This document shows, piece by piece, positions 9,302-17,365 of a stretch of DNA of 64,000 bases; the stretch's first letter is position 1; each line of letters begins with the position of its first letter. Source of the stretch: Vulcanimicrobiota bacterium (GTDB taxonomy: Bacteria; Vulcanimicrobiota; Xenobia; Xenobiales; JADMJV01); contig JAFKGI010000032.1 in NCBI GenBank assembly GCA_017307785.1, positions 31,199 through 95,198 of the forward strand. The letters run 5' to 3'. A model generated the notes under the pieces. It saw nothing but the letters and a program-made list of their open reading frames with translations, was not told the DNA's origin and ran no database searches. The translations under genes and the position numbers were made by a program.

Positions 9302-11617
9302 ATGCAACTGATCCATCTAGCTCCTCAGGCCAGCGACTGCGCCCTACCGCCCTCCTCTGAGAACCAGGGTATCCTGGTCGGCCTCAGCGCCCATCACCAT
9401 CAACTGCTGAACCAGGCTTGCCAGCCGCACGCGGCAGCCGCGCGGGCCCAATTGTTGGAGAGCCTGGATGCTCAGACCGATGAAACTCCCCAGAAGTGGT
9501 TTCAGGCCCTGGATTGGCTGGAGCAAGTTCCGCCGGATTTTCTCCAGCGACTGACGGGTTGGGCCCGCCGCCAGCGCGCGCGCCAACTGGCCGGCCGCTG
9601 GTCCCTGAGTTATCTGGCCAGCGAAGAACTGCGCCTGGGCGTGCCGCCCAGCGCCAACCGCTGGGTCACTTCCGACCATGATGCGGCCGGCGAGCCTCTG
9701 CTACCGGTGCTGGCCACCGCCTGGAAGCCCGACCTCTGCAAATTCTGGTTAGACCGCCCCGCCTTCTTTTCCGCCGACCCACGCCACGTGCCCCAGGCTC
9801 GACTTCTGCGGGAACTCGACACACTGTGCGCCCAAGAATTGATTCGCCTGCGAGGGCTGGATCTGGATTCGGCCGTATTGGAAACCCTGGCCAACTGCGA
9901 CCTGGTCGCCGAAATCGGCTGGCTGCAGAAGCCCGATTGGCCCGCCAGTCGGGTACTACCCCAGGCCCCCGGCGCCAGCGCTGTGATTTCGCTGGCCTCC
10001 TCCTCAGGGGTGCAGCTGATCACCCTGCAAAGCTCACAGATGTGGCGTCGTCCCGGGTTCCTGGCCCGCGCCTTCACTCAGTTGGTAGAAATGGGTCTCT
10101 CGGTGGATCTGCTGGCGACCTCGCAGACCAGCGTCACCATGACGCTGGATCCTGGCCAGGCCGTCACCGGTGAACAGCAGGCGCTGCTAGAAGCCAGGCT
10201 GGACTGCCAGGTCGAGTGCTTGCGCGACTGCGCCAGCATCCACTTCCTGGGCAACAAGATCCGTCAGATGCTGCCGCAACTGGGCTCCGCCTTCGAACTC
10301 TTCGATGAGCACCCCATCCACCTGGTCAGCCAGGCGTCCAGCGACGTCAGCCTCAGCCTGGTGGTCCACGAAGACCAGGCCGAACGCCTGCTCATCCCCC
10401 TGCACGCACTGCTTTTTGGCGGCGGTCAGGAATCCGAAGTCTTCGGACCGACCTACCAGCAGCTGGAAAGTGGCGCCTTGCAGCGTCGAGTGGCCGCCGC
10501 CCACAGCTGGTGGATGGACGAGCGAGAACGCCTCCTGCAGCTGGCCGAGCAGGGACCGGCTTACGTCTACCACCTGCCCAGTGTGGAAGTGCGCGCTCGC
10601 GAAGTCTTACGCCTGAGCGCCGTGGAGAACTCTCTCTACGCACTGAAAGCCAATCCCCAGCCGGAGATTTTGCAAAAACTGGTCGACCTGGGATTCGGTT
10701 TGGAATGCGTCTCGCCCGGAGAGTTGGAGCGGGCCGCCTGCGCCGGAAGCCGGCGCCTCTTCACTCCAAATTACGTGAATCCCAAAGAATACGACCTGGC
10801 CTTTGGTCAGGGCTGTTGGGTCACCCTGGACAACCTGGAAGCCCTGCGCCAGTCTCCGGAGACATTCCGGGGTCGCGAGGTGCTGCTGCGCCTCGACATC
10901 GGCACCGGCTCAGGCCATCACAAGCACGTGCGCACGGCCGGAGACAGCTCCAAATTCGGCATCAGCTCGGACCAGTGGCCGGAGCTCAAGGCTCTGCTCA
11001 AGGAGCACCAGGTCAGCGTGCTGGGCCTGCATAGCCACGCCGGCAGCGGCATCACCGACGCGGAGCATTGGGTGCGCACCGCCCAGTTTCTTTATCGCTC
11101 GGCCGAAGAAAATTTCCCCGAGGCTCGCGTGCTCAACCTGGGAGGCGGCCTGGGAATCCCCGACCGGCCCGGCAAACAGCGCCTCGACTTCGATCGCCTG
11201 CATCAGTCCCTGGAAGCCTTCCTGGCCCTGCATCCAGGCCGCCAGCTGTGGCTGGAGCCGGGCCGCTACCTGGTGGCCGAGGCCGGCGTCTTGCTGGCAA
11301 GGGTCACCCAGATCAAGCAGAAAGGCGAGAAGCGCTACCTGGGTTTAGAAATCGGTATGAACACCCTGATTCGCCCCGCCCTCTACGGCGCCTACCACCC
11401 CATCGTCAACCTGACTCGCCTGCAGGAGCCTCCCACCTGGAAGGTCGACGTGGTCGGGCCGATCTGCGAAAGTGGCGATGTCCTCGGGCACGACCGCTGG
11501 ATGCCCGCCACCGAGGTCGGCGACGTGTTGCTCATCGACAATGCCGGCGCCTACGGAGCCAGCATGGCCTCTCGCTACAATTTGCGCGAACCAGCCCGGG
11601 AAGTAACCCTGACTTAG
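9302..11617 (+). CDS. lysA: Aspartokinase-like / diaminopimelate decarboxylase fusion with eroded kinase half
   Basis: 771 residues from the ATG at 9302; a start further upstream would run into the divergent gene. The C-terminal ~420 residues are a complete fold-III DAP decarboxylase: PLP lysine ~449 in YALKAN, HSHAGSG, GGGLGIP, EPGRYLVAE, CESGD and GAYGASMASRYN. It makes L-lysine from meso-DAP. The N-terminal half follows the aspartokinase layout seen in LysC-LysA fusions such as those of Xanthomonadales: a stretch like FSADPRHVPQARLL and two ACT-like units (MWRRPGFLARAF, IHFLGNKI). The KFGG(T/S) motif and the GRGGSD-type motif are absent, so phosphotransfer is unlikely. An allosteric role for the ACT part is an inference. 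Confidence 0.85.
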   Translation: MQLIHLAPQASDCALPPSSENQGILVGLSAHHHQLLNQACQPHAAAARAQLLESLDAQTDETPQKWFQALDWLEQVPPDFLQRLTGWARRQRARQLAGRWSLSYLASEELRLGVPPSANRWVTSDHDAAGEPLLPVLATAWKPDLCKFWLDRPAFFSADPRHVPQARLLRELDTLCAQELIRLRGLDLDSAVLETLANCDLVAEIGWLQKPDWPASRVLPQAPGASAVISLASSSGVQLITLQSSQMWRRPGFLARAFTQLVEMGLSVDLLATSQTSVTMTLDPGQAVTGEQQALLEARLDCQVECLRDCASIHFLGNKIRQMLPQLGSAFELFDEHPIHLVSQASSDVSLSLVVHEDQAERLLIPLHALLFGGGQESEVFGPTYQQLESGALQRRVAAAHSWWMDERERLLQLAEQGPAYVYHLPSVEVRAREVLRLSAVENSLYALKANPQPEILQKLVDLGFGLECVSPGELERAACAGSRRLFTPNYVNPKEYDLAFGQGCWVTLDNLEALRQSPETFRGREVLLRLDIGTGSGHHKHVRTAGDSSKFGISSDQWPELKALLKEHQVSVLGLHSHAGSGITDAEHWVRTAQFLYRSAEENFPEARVLNLGGGLGIPDRPGKQRLDFDRLHQSLEAFLALHPGRQLWLEPGRYLVAEAGVLLARVTQIKQKGEKRYLGLEIGMNTLIRPALYGAYHPIVNLTRLQEPPTWKVDVVGPICESGDVLGHDRWMPATEVGDVLLIDNAGAYGASMASRYNLREPAREVTLT

Positions 11618-11694
11618 AATACGCCGGTGTACGACCCCGACTAGGACCTTTGACTCAAAGAAGAATCTTCAATAAAAAATCTGCTCACTTTACC

Positions 11695-11723
11695 TTGCAA
11701 AGTTCAAATAAAGTGTTTATGAT
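11695..11723 (+). promoter_or_regulatory. Sigma-70-type promoter upstream of yjbQ
   Basis: The -35 hexamer TTGCAA (11695-11700) and -10 hexamer TATGAT (11718-11723) are separated by exactly 17 bp in an AT-rich patch that stands out from the GC-rich surroundings. Transcription would begin near 11730, giving a leader of ~220 nt before the yjbQ start. It is one of the best promoter matches in the window. Confidence 0.65.
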
Positions 11724-11816
11724 GGGCGAGTTTTGAGCACCATGTCCGAGTCTTGGCCTCTATAGCCCGGTAACATCGGTAACTCGCCCGACCTGAGTCG
11801 GACGTCCAAGGTGCTC
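11724..11816 (+). ncRNA. Candidate structured 5' leader RNA (long hairpin, possible pseudoknot)
   Basis: GAGCACC (11735-11741) pairs with GGTGCTC (11810-11816), and the next eight bases, ATGTCCGA (11742-11749), pair with TCGGACGT (11798-11805). This makes a 15-bp stem with a 4-nt bulge. A separate 9-nt segment GGGCGAGTT (11724-11732) is perfectly complementary to AACTCGCCC (11781-11789) inside the hairpin loop, which would form a pseudoknot. If transcription starts near 11730, most of that 5' strand is lost, so the pseudoknot depends on the true start site. The loop also carries the tandem CGGTAAC. No known riboswitch consensus is recognised. The rest of 11618-11949 holds no gene that I can see. 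Confidence 0.4.
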
Positions 11817-11949
11817 TAGAAGGCAAGAGAGTCCAGGATCCTGAGCCGCTTTGGTGAATTTTTTTCGCCAGAAACAAGGAAGGATTCTCACGTCATCAGC
11901 CGAAAGCCGGGCGCATTGCCTTGGCCAGAGAGGCATCTGGAGGTATTTA

Positions 11950-12513
11950 GTGGAGGCCAATTTCTTAACCGAGACGACCCAGTACGCGAATGGGAACGGT
12001 CACAGTAACGGCAATGGCAAAAGCCACATCGCCGTCATCAACGACCCGGAGCTCCGCGCGAAAGGTACGCCCGGAATCTACGTTTCCAAGATGGTCGTGG
12101 AAACCCGCCGTGGTCCTGAGTTCATCGACATCACGGATACGGTCCAAGAGCTGCTCAGCAAGACCGGCGTCAAAGAGGGCAACATCTTTGTCTACTCGCG
12201 ACACACCACTTGCGGCATCGTCATCCAGGAGCACGAGCCCCTGCTGATTCAGGACATGTACAAGAAGCTCGAGCAATTGGCTTCGCCCGCCGAGGACTAT
12301 CACCACAACAACTTTGATATCCGCACGGTCAACATGTGCGACGACGAGTGCGCCAATGGTCACGCTCACTGTCAGCACCTGTTCATCGGTTGCTCGGTTC
12401 ATCTCCCCGTGATGGACGGCCACCTGGCCCTGGGCCGCTGGCAGCGCGTCTTCATCCTGGAATTGGATCGTCCGCGCACCCGCGAAATCATCGTTCAGGT
12501 GATGGGCATCTAA
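11950..12513 (+). CDS. yjbQ: YjbQ/UPF0047 family protein (secondary thiamine-phosphate-synthase-like)
   Basis: 187 residues from the GTG at 11950, chosen because CTGGAGG lies 6 nt upstream; an upstream in-frame start would add an unconserved leader. The first ~45 residues include an Asn/Gly-rich stretch that is extra to the family. The core has the UPF0047 signature: FVYSRHTTCGIVIQEHEP, then CANGHAHCQH and PVMDGHLALGRWQRVF, with clustered His, Cys and Glu typical of its metal or ligand pocket. E. coli YjbQ has weak thiamine-phosphate synthase activity, but the physiological role is unsettled. It is monocistronic, with its own promoter, a long leader and a terminator. Confidence 0.8.
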   Translation: MEANFLTETTQYANGNGHSNGNGKSHIAVINDPELRAKGTPGIYVSKMVVETRRGPEFIDITDTVQELLSKTGVKEGNIFVYSRHTTCGIVIQEHEPLLIQDMYKKLEQLASPAEDYHHNNFDIRTVNMCDDECANGHAHCQHLFIGCSVHLPVMDGHLALGRWQRVFILELDRPRTREIIVQVMGI

Positions 12514-12540
12514 CGGCTCACCCCGTCAGAAGCAGAAGTG

Positions 12541-12566
12541 AAAGGCTCTCGCAAGGGGGCCTTTTT
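12541..12566 (+). terminator. Rho-independent terminator after yjbQ
   Basis: A 10-bp stem from 12541-12550 to 12555-12564, using three G:T pairs, closes on a GCAA tetraloop and runs into a short T tract. It lies 27 nt after the yjbQ stop. Its position makes the GTG at 12538 an unlikely start for the next gene. Confidence 0.7.
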
Positions 12567-12618
12567 CATTTGCGATTCGCCCAAGGAAGGCCACCATCTG
12601 GCCAAGAACGCCGCCCCA

Positions 12619-13440
12619 GTGAACGACTGGAGACTGCTTCATACCACGCGCTACCGGTTTGACCATCAGGTCGCGCTGGGACCCCATGAAATCCGTCTGC
12701 GCCCGTCCGGCCCCCTGGCCGGAGACGTCAGCGAATATCGGCTGCGAATCTGGCCTGCTCCCAGCATCGCCCAATGGCGCCTGGACCTGTGGAACAACCA
12801 CGTGTTCCAGGCCTGGTTTTCCAGCCCCGTCACAGAACTGACCGTCAGCAACCAGTTTCGCTTCCACCCCGGTTCGGCCAACCCGTTTGACTTTGCGCTG
12901 GAGTCTAGCGCCGTCGACTACCCGATCGAACTGGACGCAGCCCTCTCCTCCAACCTGGCTCCCTACCTGGAGCTCCCCGAATCGGCTTGCTGGGTGGAAC
13001 CGTGGACCGCCTACCAGGGAACCAGCATCACGCTCCTCCTGGAACTCAATCGCTGGATCAACGAGAACATCGCCTACGAGGCGCGCGCCGAGGCAGGCAT
13101 CCAGAGCTGCTCGCAAACGCTGACGAGTAGACGCGGAAGCTGCCGCGACACCGCCTGGCTGCTGGCACTGGGCCTGCGCAAACTAGGCTATCCCACACGT
13201 TTCGTTTCCGGCTACTGGCTCCAGGTGGACAGCGGTGCCGGAGAACTGCATGCCTGGACCGAGGTCTATCTGCCGGGAGCCGGTTGGCTGGGACTGGATC
13301 CGACCGCCGGACTGCTGGTCTCCAACCAGCACCTGCCGGTGGCTCGCTCTCCCCTGCCCGACCAGACGGCCCCCATCCGTGGCAGCCACGACGGTTCTCC
13401 CAGCCAACCGGAATTCCGCGTGCGGGTGCGCCGATGCTGA
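12619..13440 (+). CDS. Transglutaminase-like cysteine protease family protein (first of cluster)
   Basis: 273 residues from the GTG at 12619, after which the family's opening strand begins (LLHTTRYRFDHQV...LRPSG). An alternative GTG at 12538 lies within the preceding terminator. It has the bacterial transglutaminase N-terminal beta domain and then the papain-like triad: C175 in RRGSCRDTAW, H211 in LHAWTEVY and D227 in LDPTAG. Family members act as amidohydrolases, peptidases or crosslinkers. It overlaps the ATP-grasp/alpha-E gene by 7 nt. This gene content matches the conserved amidoligase gene neighbourhoods described for ATP-grasp enzymes, where transglutaminases may process or trim the peptide made by the ligase. 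Confidence 0.8.
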   Translation: MNDWRLLHTTRYRFDHQVALGPHEIRLRPSGPLAGDVSEYRLRIWPAPSIAQWRLDLWNNHVFQAWFSSPVTELTVSNQFRFHPGSANPFDFALESSAVDYPIELDAALSSNLAPYLELPESACWVEPWTAYQGTSITLLLELNRWINENIAYEARAEAGIQSCSQTLTSRRGSCRDTAWLLALGLRKLGYPTRFVSGYWLQVDSGAGELHAWTEVYLPGAGWLGLDPTAGLLVSNQHLPVARSPLPDQTAPIRGSHDGSPSQPEFRVRVRRC

Positions 13441-15668
13441 AATTACCGCAGTCTGAATGGCTGGAACTGCAGTTCTCCCGCTATGGCATGGACGAACTCG
13501 AACAACGCTGGCACGAAGTGGCCCGCAATATCAAAGATGCCCAACCTCACTTTGGCCAGCGCTTGTGGAGCCTCGACCCGGTGCCGGCCCTGCTGGGAGA
13601 ATCCGACTGGACTCAACTGGAGGCCGGTCTTTGCCAGAGAGCCCAACTCCTGAACCTGACCCTGCAGGACGCCTACGGCCAGCAACAGCTTTTGCGGGAA
13701 GGCACGATACACCCCGCCCTCTACTACAACAACCCGGCCTGGCTGCAGCCCTGCCACGGAATGCTGGATTCCGAACTGGGACGACTGCTGTTTTACGCAG
13801 CCGATCTGATCCGCGACGAAGCGGGAAAATGGTGGGTGCTGCGAGACCGAGCCGGAGTCCCCCACGGCTTCGGGTCGGTGCTGGGAAACCGGCGCTGGAT
13901 GGCTCGAACCTATCACGAAATCTTTGCCGAACAACGAATTGAGCCAGTGGCTCCCGCCTATCAGAACCTCCGACTGTCGCTGAGCGAACTGGGCCAACGG
14001 ACGGGTGAAGCGCGCAGCGTGATGCTCACCTCGGCGGCCGGCTCCGCTCGCTCCGCCGACGACGCCGGACTGGCCAGCTTCCTGGGCTGCGCGCTGGTCG
14101 AGGGCGAAGACCTCACGGTGCGCAAAGGTCGGCTCTACCTCAAGCTCCTGGAAGGCCTCCAGCCCGTCGACCTGCTGCTGCGCCGCGTGCCCGACCGAGA
14201 CTGCGACCCCCTGGAACTGGGCAGCAGCGGCTGGAACGGCGTGGTGGGCCTGCTTCAATCGGTGTGCGCCGGAAATCTGGTGGTCAGCAATTCACTGGGC
14301 AGCGGCTGGCTGGAAACCCCCGCCCTGGCTCAACAACTTTCCGCCCTGGCGCCCAAGCTGCTGGGGCAACCGCTATTGCTTCCCGACCTTCCCAGCCACT
14401 GGGGAGACGGTCTTCCCGAAGGCCGGGACTGGGTGGCACGGCGCTTCAGCGGCGGGCCCCCGTTGCTGCTGCCGGAAATGAACCCCGCCGAACAAGAGCG
14501 CTGGTGGAAGTCTTGCCGGCCCGATCACTGGGTCTTCCAACGCTATGCTCGGCCCAGCCTTTTTCCGTGCTGGCATCAGGGCAAACTCGAATCACTGCCA
14601 GGCGTCGTCCGCTGCTTCCTGGCGGCCACCCCCACCGGCTACCGCCTGATCCCCGGAGGACTGGTGCGCATGCGGCCGCCCGGCGGCAAACTCTTCTCCA
14701 AGGACCTGTGGCGCCTGGCCAATCAGACCAGTCAGCCGGAGCATACTTCGCCGACAGCCCCGGTCGAACTGGAACTCTCTCGCGGTGGCGGTGATGTGCC
14801 CAGCCGCGTGGCCGAGCAATTCTACTGGTTCGGGCGCTACCTGGAGCGCTGCGAAAATTTGCTCCGCTCGGCCCGCATGCTGCTGAGTCGGCAGTCGGTC
14901 GAGAACGGCGCCCAGGCGGACTTGCAGCGCATGCTGGCCTGTCGCGAGGAGTTCGGCGCCGATCTGGTAGCCTGGGTCAACGGCCAGGAACCAGATCAAC
15001 TGCAATCGCTGCTGGCCCATCTGCAGCGACTGGGCACGACCCTGCGCGACCGGGTCAGCGCCGACATGCCGAGAATTCTGGCCGCCCTGCATCCGCTCTC
15101 GGAGCGCCTGGAAGGCCGCCACGTGCTGGGCTACCTGGAAGAACTGAGCGTGCCGCTCTGGGGCCTGGCGGCCATCGCCCGCGAGAGCCTCTACCGCGGC
15201 TACGGATTTCGCTTCCTGGAGATAGGCCGGGCCCTGGAACGCTCCATGCTGACCTGCGACTTGCTGGAGTGCCTGAATCGCCAGGGAGAGCCCGGCTGGG
15301 GGCTGCTGGACATGCTGTTGGAGGCCACCGACAGCGGGCGCACCTATCGACGTCGCTACCCCCGACTCGAATGGACGCCGGTCCTGGATTTGCTGCTGGC
15401 CGACGAGACCCACCCACGCTCGCTCGCTTTTCAACTGCGCTCTCTGGAGGAACATTTCCAACTGCTGCCGACTCGCTCGCGAGTGGCTCTGCCGGCCCAC
15501 CAGGAAGCTCTGGTCAGGGCGCGCGCAACCCTGCAACTCTGGAGACCGCCCCAAGCGGCGCCCCTGCAGCAGTTGTGCCAACTGATGCCGGCCATCTCCC
15601 AGGGCCTGGGCTCGGTTTACCTGAGCCACCTCACCCCGCGTTTTCAAGGGAGCCCGGATGCACTATAG
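13434..15668 (+). CDS. Circularly permuted ATP-grasp ligase fused to alpha-E domain
   Basis: 744 residues from the ATG at 13434. Residues ~1-440 match circularly permuted type 2 ATP-grasp proteins: LGNRRWMARTYHEIF, VEGEDLTVRKGRLYLKLLEG and LPDLPSHWG. Residues ~450-740 form the all-helical alpha-E domain (SRVAEQFYWFGRYLERCENLLR, here split as PSRVAEQFYWFGRYLE then RCENLLR). In many bacteria these are two genes. Known family logic predicts ATP-dependent peptide or amide bond formation on a small peptide or amino-acid-derived product in the cytoplasm; the substrate is unknown. The gene is flanked by and overlaps two transglutaminase genes (7 and 11 nt), so the three proteins are probably made together. 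Confidence 0.85.
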   Translation: MLKLPQSEWLELQFSRYGMDELEQRWHEVARNIKDAQPHFGQRLWSLDPVPALLGESDWTQLEAGLCQRAQLLNLTLQDAYGQQQLLREGTIHPALYYNNPAWLQPCHGMLDSELGRLLFYAADLIRDEAGKWWVLRDRAGVPHGFGSVLGNRRWMARTYHEIFAEQRIEPVAPAYQNLRLSLSELGQRTGEARSVMLTSAAGSARSADDAGLASFLGCALVEGEDLTVRKGRLYLKLLEGLQPVDLLLRRVPDRDCDPLELGSSGWNGVVGLLQSVCAGNLVVSNSLGSGWLETPALAQQLSALAPKLLGQPLLLPDLPSHWGDGLPEGRDWVARRFSGGPPLLLPEMNPAEQERWWKSCRPDHWVFQRYARPSLFPCWHQGKLESLPGVVRCFLAATPTGYRLIPGGLVRMRPPGGKLFSKDLWRLANQTSQPEHTSPTAPVELELSRGGGDVPSRVAEQFYWFGRYLERCENLLRSARMLLSRQSVENGAQADLQRMLACREEFGADLVAWVNGQEPDQLQSLLAHLQRLGTTLRDRVSADMPRILAALHPLSERLEGRHVLGYLEELSVPLWGLAAIARESLYRGYGFRFLEIGRALERSMLTCDLLECLNRQGEPGWGLLDMLLEATDSGRTYRRRYPRLEWTPVLDLLLADETHPRSLAFQLRSLEEHFQLLPTRSRVALPAHQEALVRARATLQLWRPPQAAPLQQLCQLMPAISQGLGSVYLSHLTPRFQGSPDAL

Positions 15669-16500
15669 AGTTCGCCATCAAACCATCTACCGCTACGGCG
15701 AAGACGTCACCCTGTCGCACAGCCTGCTCACCTGCCAGCCACGCAACACCGAGTTCCAGCAGTGCTTGAGCAGCGAAACCTGGATTGAGCCGACCCCCTC
15801 GTACTGGGAAAAACGCCGCGACGCCCTGGGCAACTGGATCGGCTACTTCAGCCTGGAAGAACGACACCGCCAACTGACCATTGTCTGCCGCAGCCAGGTG
15901 CAGATGACCCCCCCGCCGCCACGGACCGATCCGGGAACGCCCTGGGAATCCGTGCGGCCGTCCGAGTCGGAACTCTACCAATTTCTCTACCCTACCCCCT
16001 GGACCGACTGCGAGGAATGCAAAACCTACGCGACCAGCAGCTTCCAACCCGGACGCAGCGCCTGGGAGGCCGTGGTGGAACTCACCGGGCGCATTCATGC
16101 GGACTTTCGCTACCTGCCCGGCTCCACCGTCGTCTCCACCCCCATAGCCCAGGTCATGAAGCAACGCAAAGGGGTCTGCCAGGATTTCGCCCAGGTGTTG
16201 GTGACCTGCCTGCGCGCCTACGGACTGCCGGCCCGCTATGTGAGCGGCTACCTGTTGACCACACCTCCGCCCGGGCAAGCGCGCCTGGTGGGAGCGGACG
16301 CCTCCCACGCCTGGGTTTCGGTCTGGCTCCCGGGCTTAAACTGGGTCGACTTTGACCCCACCAACAACTGCCTGTGCGACGAACGGCACGTGGTATTGGC
16401 CTGGGGGCGCGACTATCAAGAGGTCACACCGGTGCGCGGCGTAGTGCTCGGCGGCGGCCGCCAGAAGATCGAAGTGGGCGTGGACGTTGTACCAGAGTAA
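15658..16500 (+). CDS. Transglutaminase-like cysteine protease family protein (second of cluster)
   Basis: 280 residues. The N-terminal beta domain opens with HYRVRHQTIYRYGEDV. The catalytic triad is complete: C174 in KGVCQDFAQ, H217 in SHAWVSVW and D233 in FDPTNN. It is the more canonical of the two transglutaminases in this cluster (the GVCQDFA motif is typical, whereas the first copy reads GSCRDTA). It starts 11 nt inside the ATP-grasp/alpha-E gene and ends the three-gene unit. Confidence 0.85.
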   Translation: MHYRVRHQTIYRYGEDVTLSHSLLTCQPRNTEFQQCLSSETWIEPTPSYWEKRRDALGNWIGYFSLEERHRQLTIVCRSQVQMTPPPPRTDPGTPWESVRPSESELYQFLYPTPWTDCEECKTYATSSFQPGRSAWEAVVELTGRIHADFRYLPGSTVVSTPIAQVMKQRKGVCQDFAQVLVTCLRAYGLPARYVSGYLLTTPPPGQARLVGADASHAWVSVWLPGLNWVDFDPTNNCLCDERHVVLAWGRDYQEVTPVRGVVLGGGRQKIEVGVDVVPE

Positions 16501-16607
16501 AATATTCTCCGATCACGTTCACAAAGTTGTTGCTTTTTCGACACGCATTGTCCAACTCGATGAGTTACTCTCTTGAAACAGGGGTTAGATTTGGCGGAGG
16601 TAAGAGC

Positions 16608-16718
16608 ATGTCCAAAAAAGAGAGTTTCGAGAGCTACGTCGAGGAAGCCGTCGCCCAACTGAACCATTTGGAAGAAGACGTAGCCGGACTGCTCGAGGCC
16701 TGGTCCCAGCGCAAGTAG
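16608..16718 (+). CDS. 36-residue acidic helical protein, unknown
   Basis: An ATG at 16608 follows a strong GGAGG (16596-16600) at 7 nt and opens a 36-codon frame ending 20 nt before a strong terminator. The product starts MSKKESFESYVEEAVAQL and ends LEEDVAGLLEAWSQRK. It is predicted to be a single amphipathic helix with heptad-like Leu/Val spacing. The same frame is open further upstream, but only this start has a ribosome site. I do not recognise a family. The 107 bp before it holds a small AACTC/GAGTT inverted repeat and nothing else clear. Confidence 0.55.
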   Translation: MSKKESFESYVEEAVAQLNHLEEDVAGLLEAWSQRK

Positions 16719-16737
16719 CGCGTCACCCCGTCCCACA

Positions 16738-16769
16738 AAAAAAGGGCCTGCCTTGCGGCGGCCCTTTTT
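16738..16769. terminator. Bidirectional rho-independent terminator
   Basis: AAAGGGCC (16741-16748) pairs with GGCCCTTT (16760-16767), with an inner GCC/GGC stem closed by a TTGC loop. A-runs on the left and T-runs on the right allow it to work in both directions, for the 36-residue protein gene (plus) and the peroxiredoxin gene (minus). Confidence 0.8.
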
Positions 16770-16784
16770 GCGTTCTCAGGAGAA

Positions 16785-17252
16785 CTACAGACTTTTGAGA
16801 GCGTCCTTGATTTCGCTCAGATTGGGCTTGACCTTGGCATCGTCGGAAACCGAGCGATAGCGAATCACGCCTTCCTTGTCGATGACGAAGGCGGAACGCT
16901 TGGCCACACCGTTCAGCCCGAGGAAAGTCTCGTACTGCGCGTCATACGCCTTACTGATCTCCTTGTTGAAGTCCGAGAGGAGCGGAAACTCCAGGTTGTT
17001 TTTCTCGGCGAAGGCGTTGAGAGCGAAACGGCTGTCCACGCTGATTCCGAACACCTGGGCATTCAGGCCGTTAAAGTCGGCGAAGTTGTCGCGAAACTCA
17101 CACATCTCTTCGGTGCACACGCCCGAGAAGGCGAGAGGGAAAAAGAGCAGGACCACGGGCCCGACGGCCAGCTTGTCGCTCAGCTTGACGGACTCCCCCT
17201 TGTTGCTCATCAGTTCGAAATCGGGGGCTTTGACATTCAATTCAGCAGGCAT
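16785..17252 (-). CDS. Peroxiredoxin (AhpE/BCP-like thiol peroxidase)
   Basis: 155 residues, standard for the family. The peroxidatic cysteine is C46 in PLAFSGVCTEEM; the usual PxxxT threonine is serine (S43). C51, five residues later, is the only other nearby cysteine, so the resolving mechanism may be unusual or may use a partner thiol. It reduces peroxides in the cytoplasm. The ATG is preceded by AGGAG at a good distance, and a candidate promoter lies at 17301-17328. It is monocistronic and convergent with the 36-residue gene. Confidence 0.85.
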   Translation of the reverse strand: MPAELNVKAPDFELMSNKGESVKLSDKLAVGPVVLLFFPLAFSGVCTEEMCEFRDNFADFNGLNAQVFGISVDSRFALNAFAEKNNLEFPLLSDFNKEISKAYDAQYETFLGLNGVAKRSAFVIDKEGVIRYRSVSDDAKVKPNLSEIKDALKSL

Positions 17253-17300
17253 GAAAAACTCCTAATGGTTCAGTGATGGGGAATGCCTACTCCTCCGGGG

Positions 17301-17328
17301 ACAATATTCCTATTGGACTCCATCTCAA
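17301..17328 (-). promoter_or_regulatory. Candidate promoter of the peroxiredoxin gene
   Basis: On the minus strand TTGAGA (-35, 17323-17328) and TATTGT (-10, 17301-17306) are spaced by 16 bp, ~50 bp upstream of the start codon. The match is moderate (5/6 and 4/6). Confidence 0.4.
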
Positions 17329-17365
17329 AAGGACTTGCTTGGGTCCGGAGGTAATTGCTTAGACC

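Noticed and set aside
11724..11816. TPP riboswitch upstream of yjbQ
   Set aside because: The CUGAGA and ACCUGAUC...GGAUAAUGCCAGCG consensus segments are not present; only a partial ACCUGA resemblance exists.
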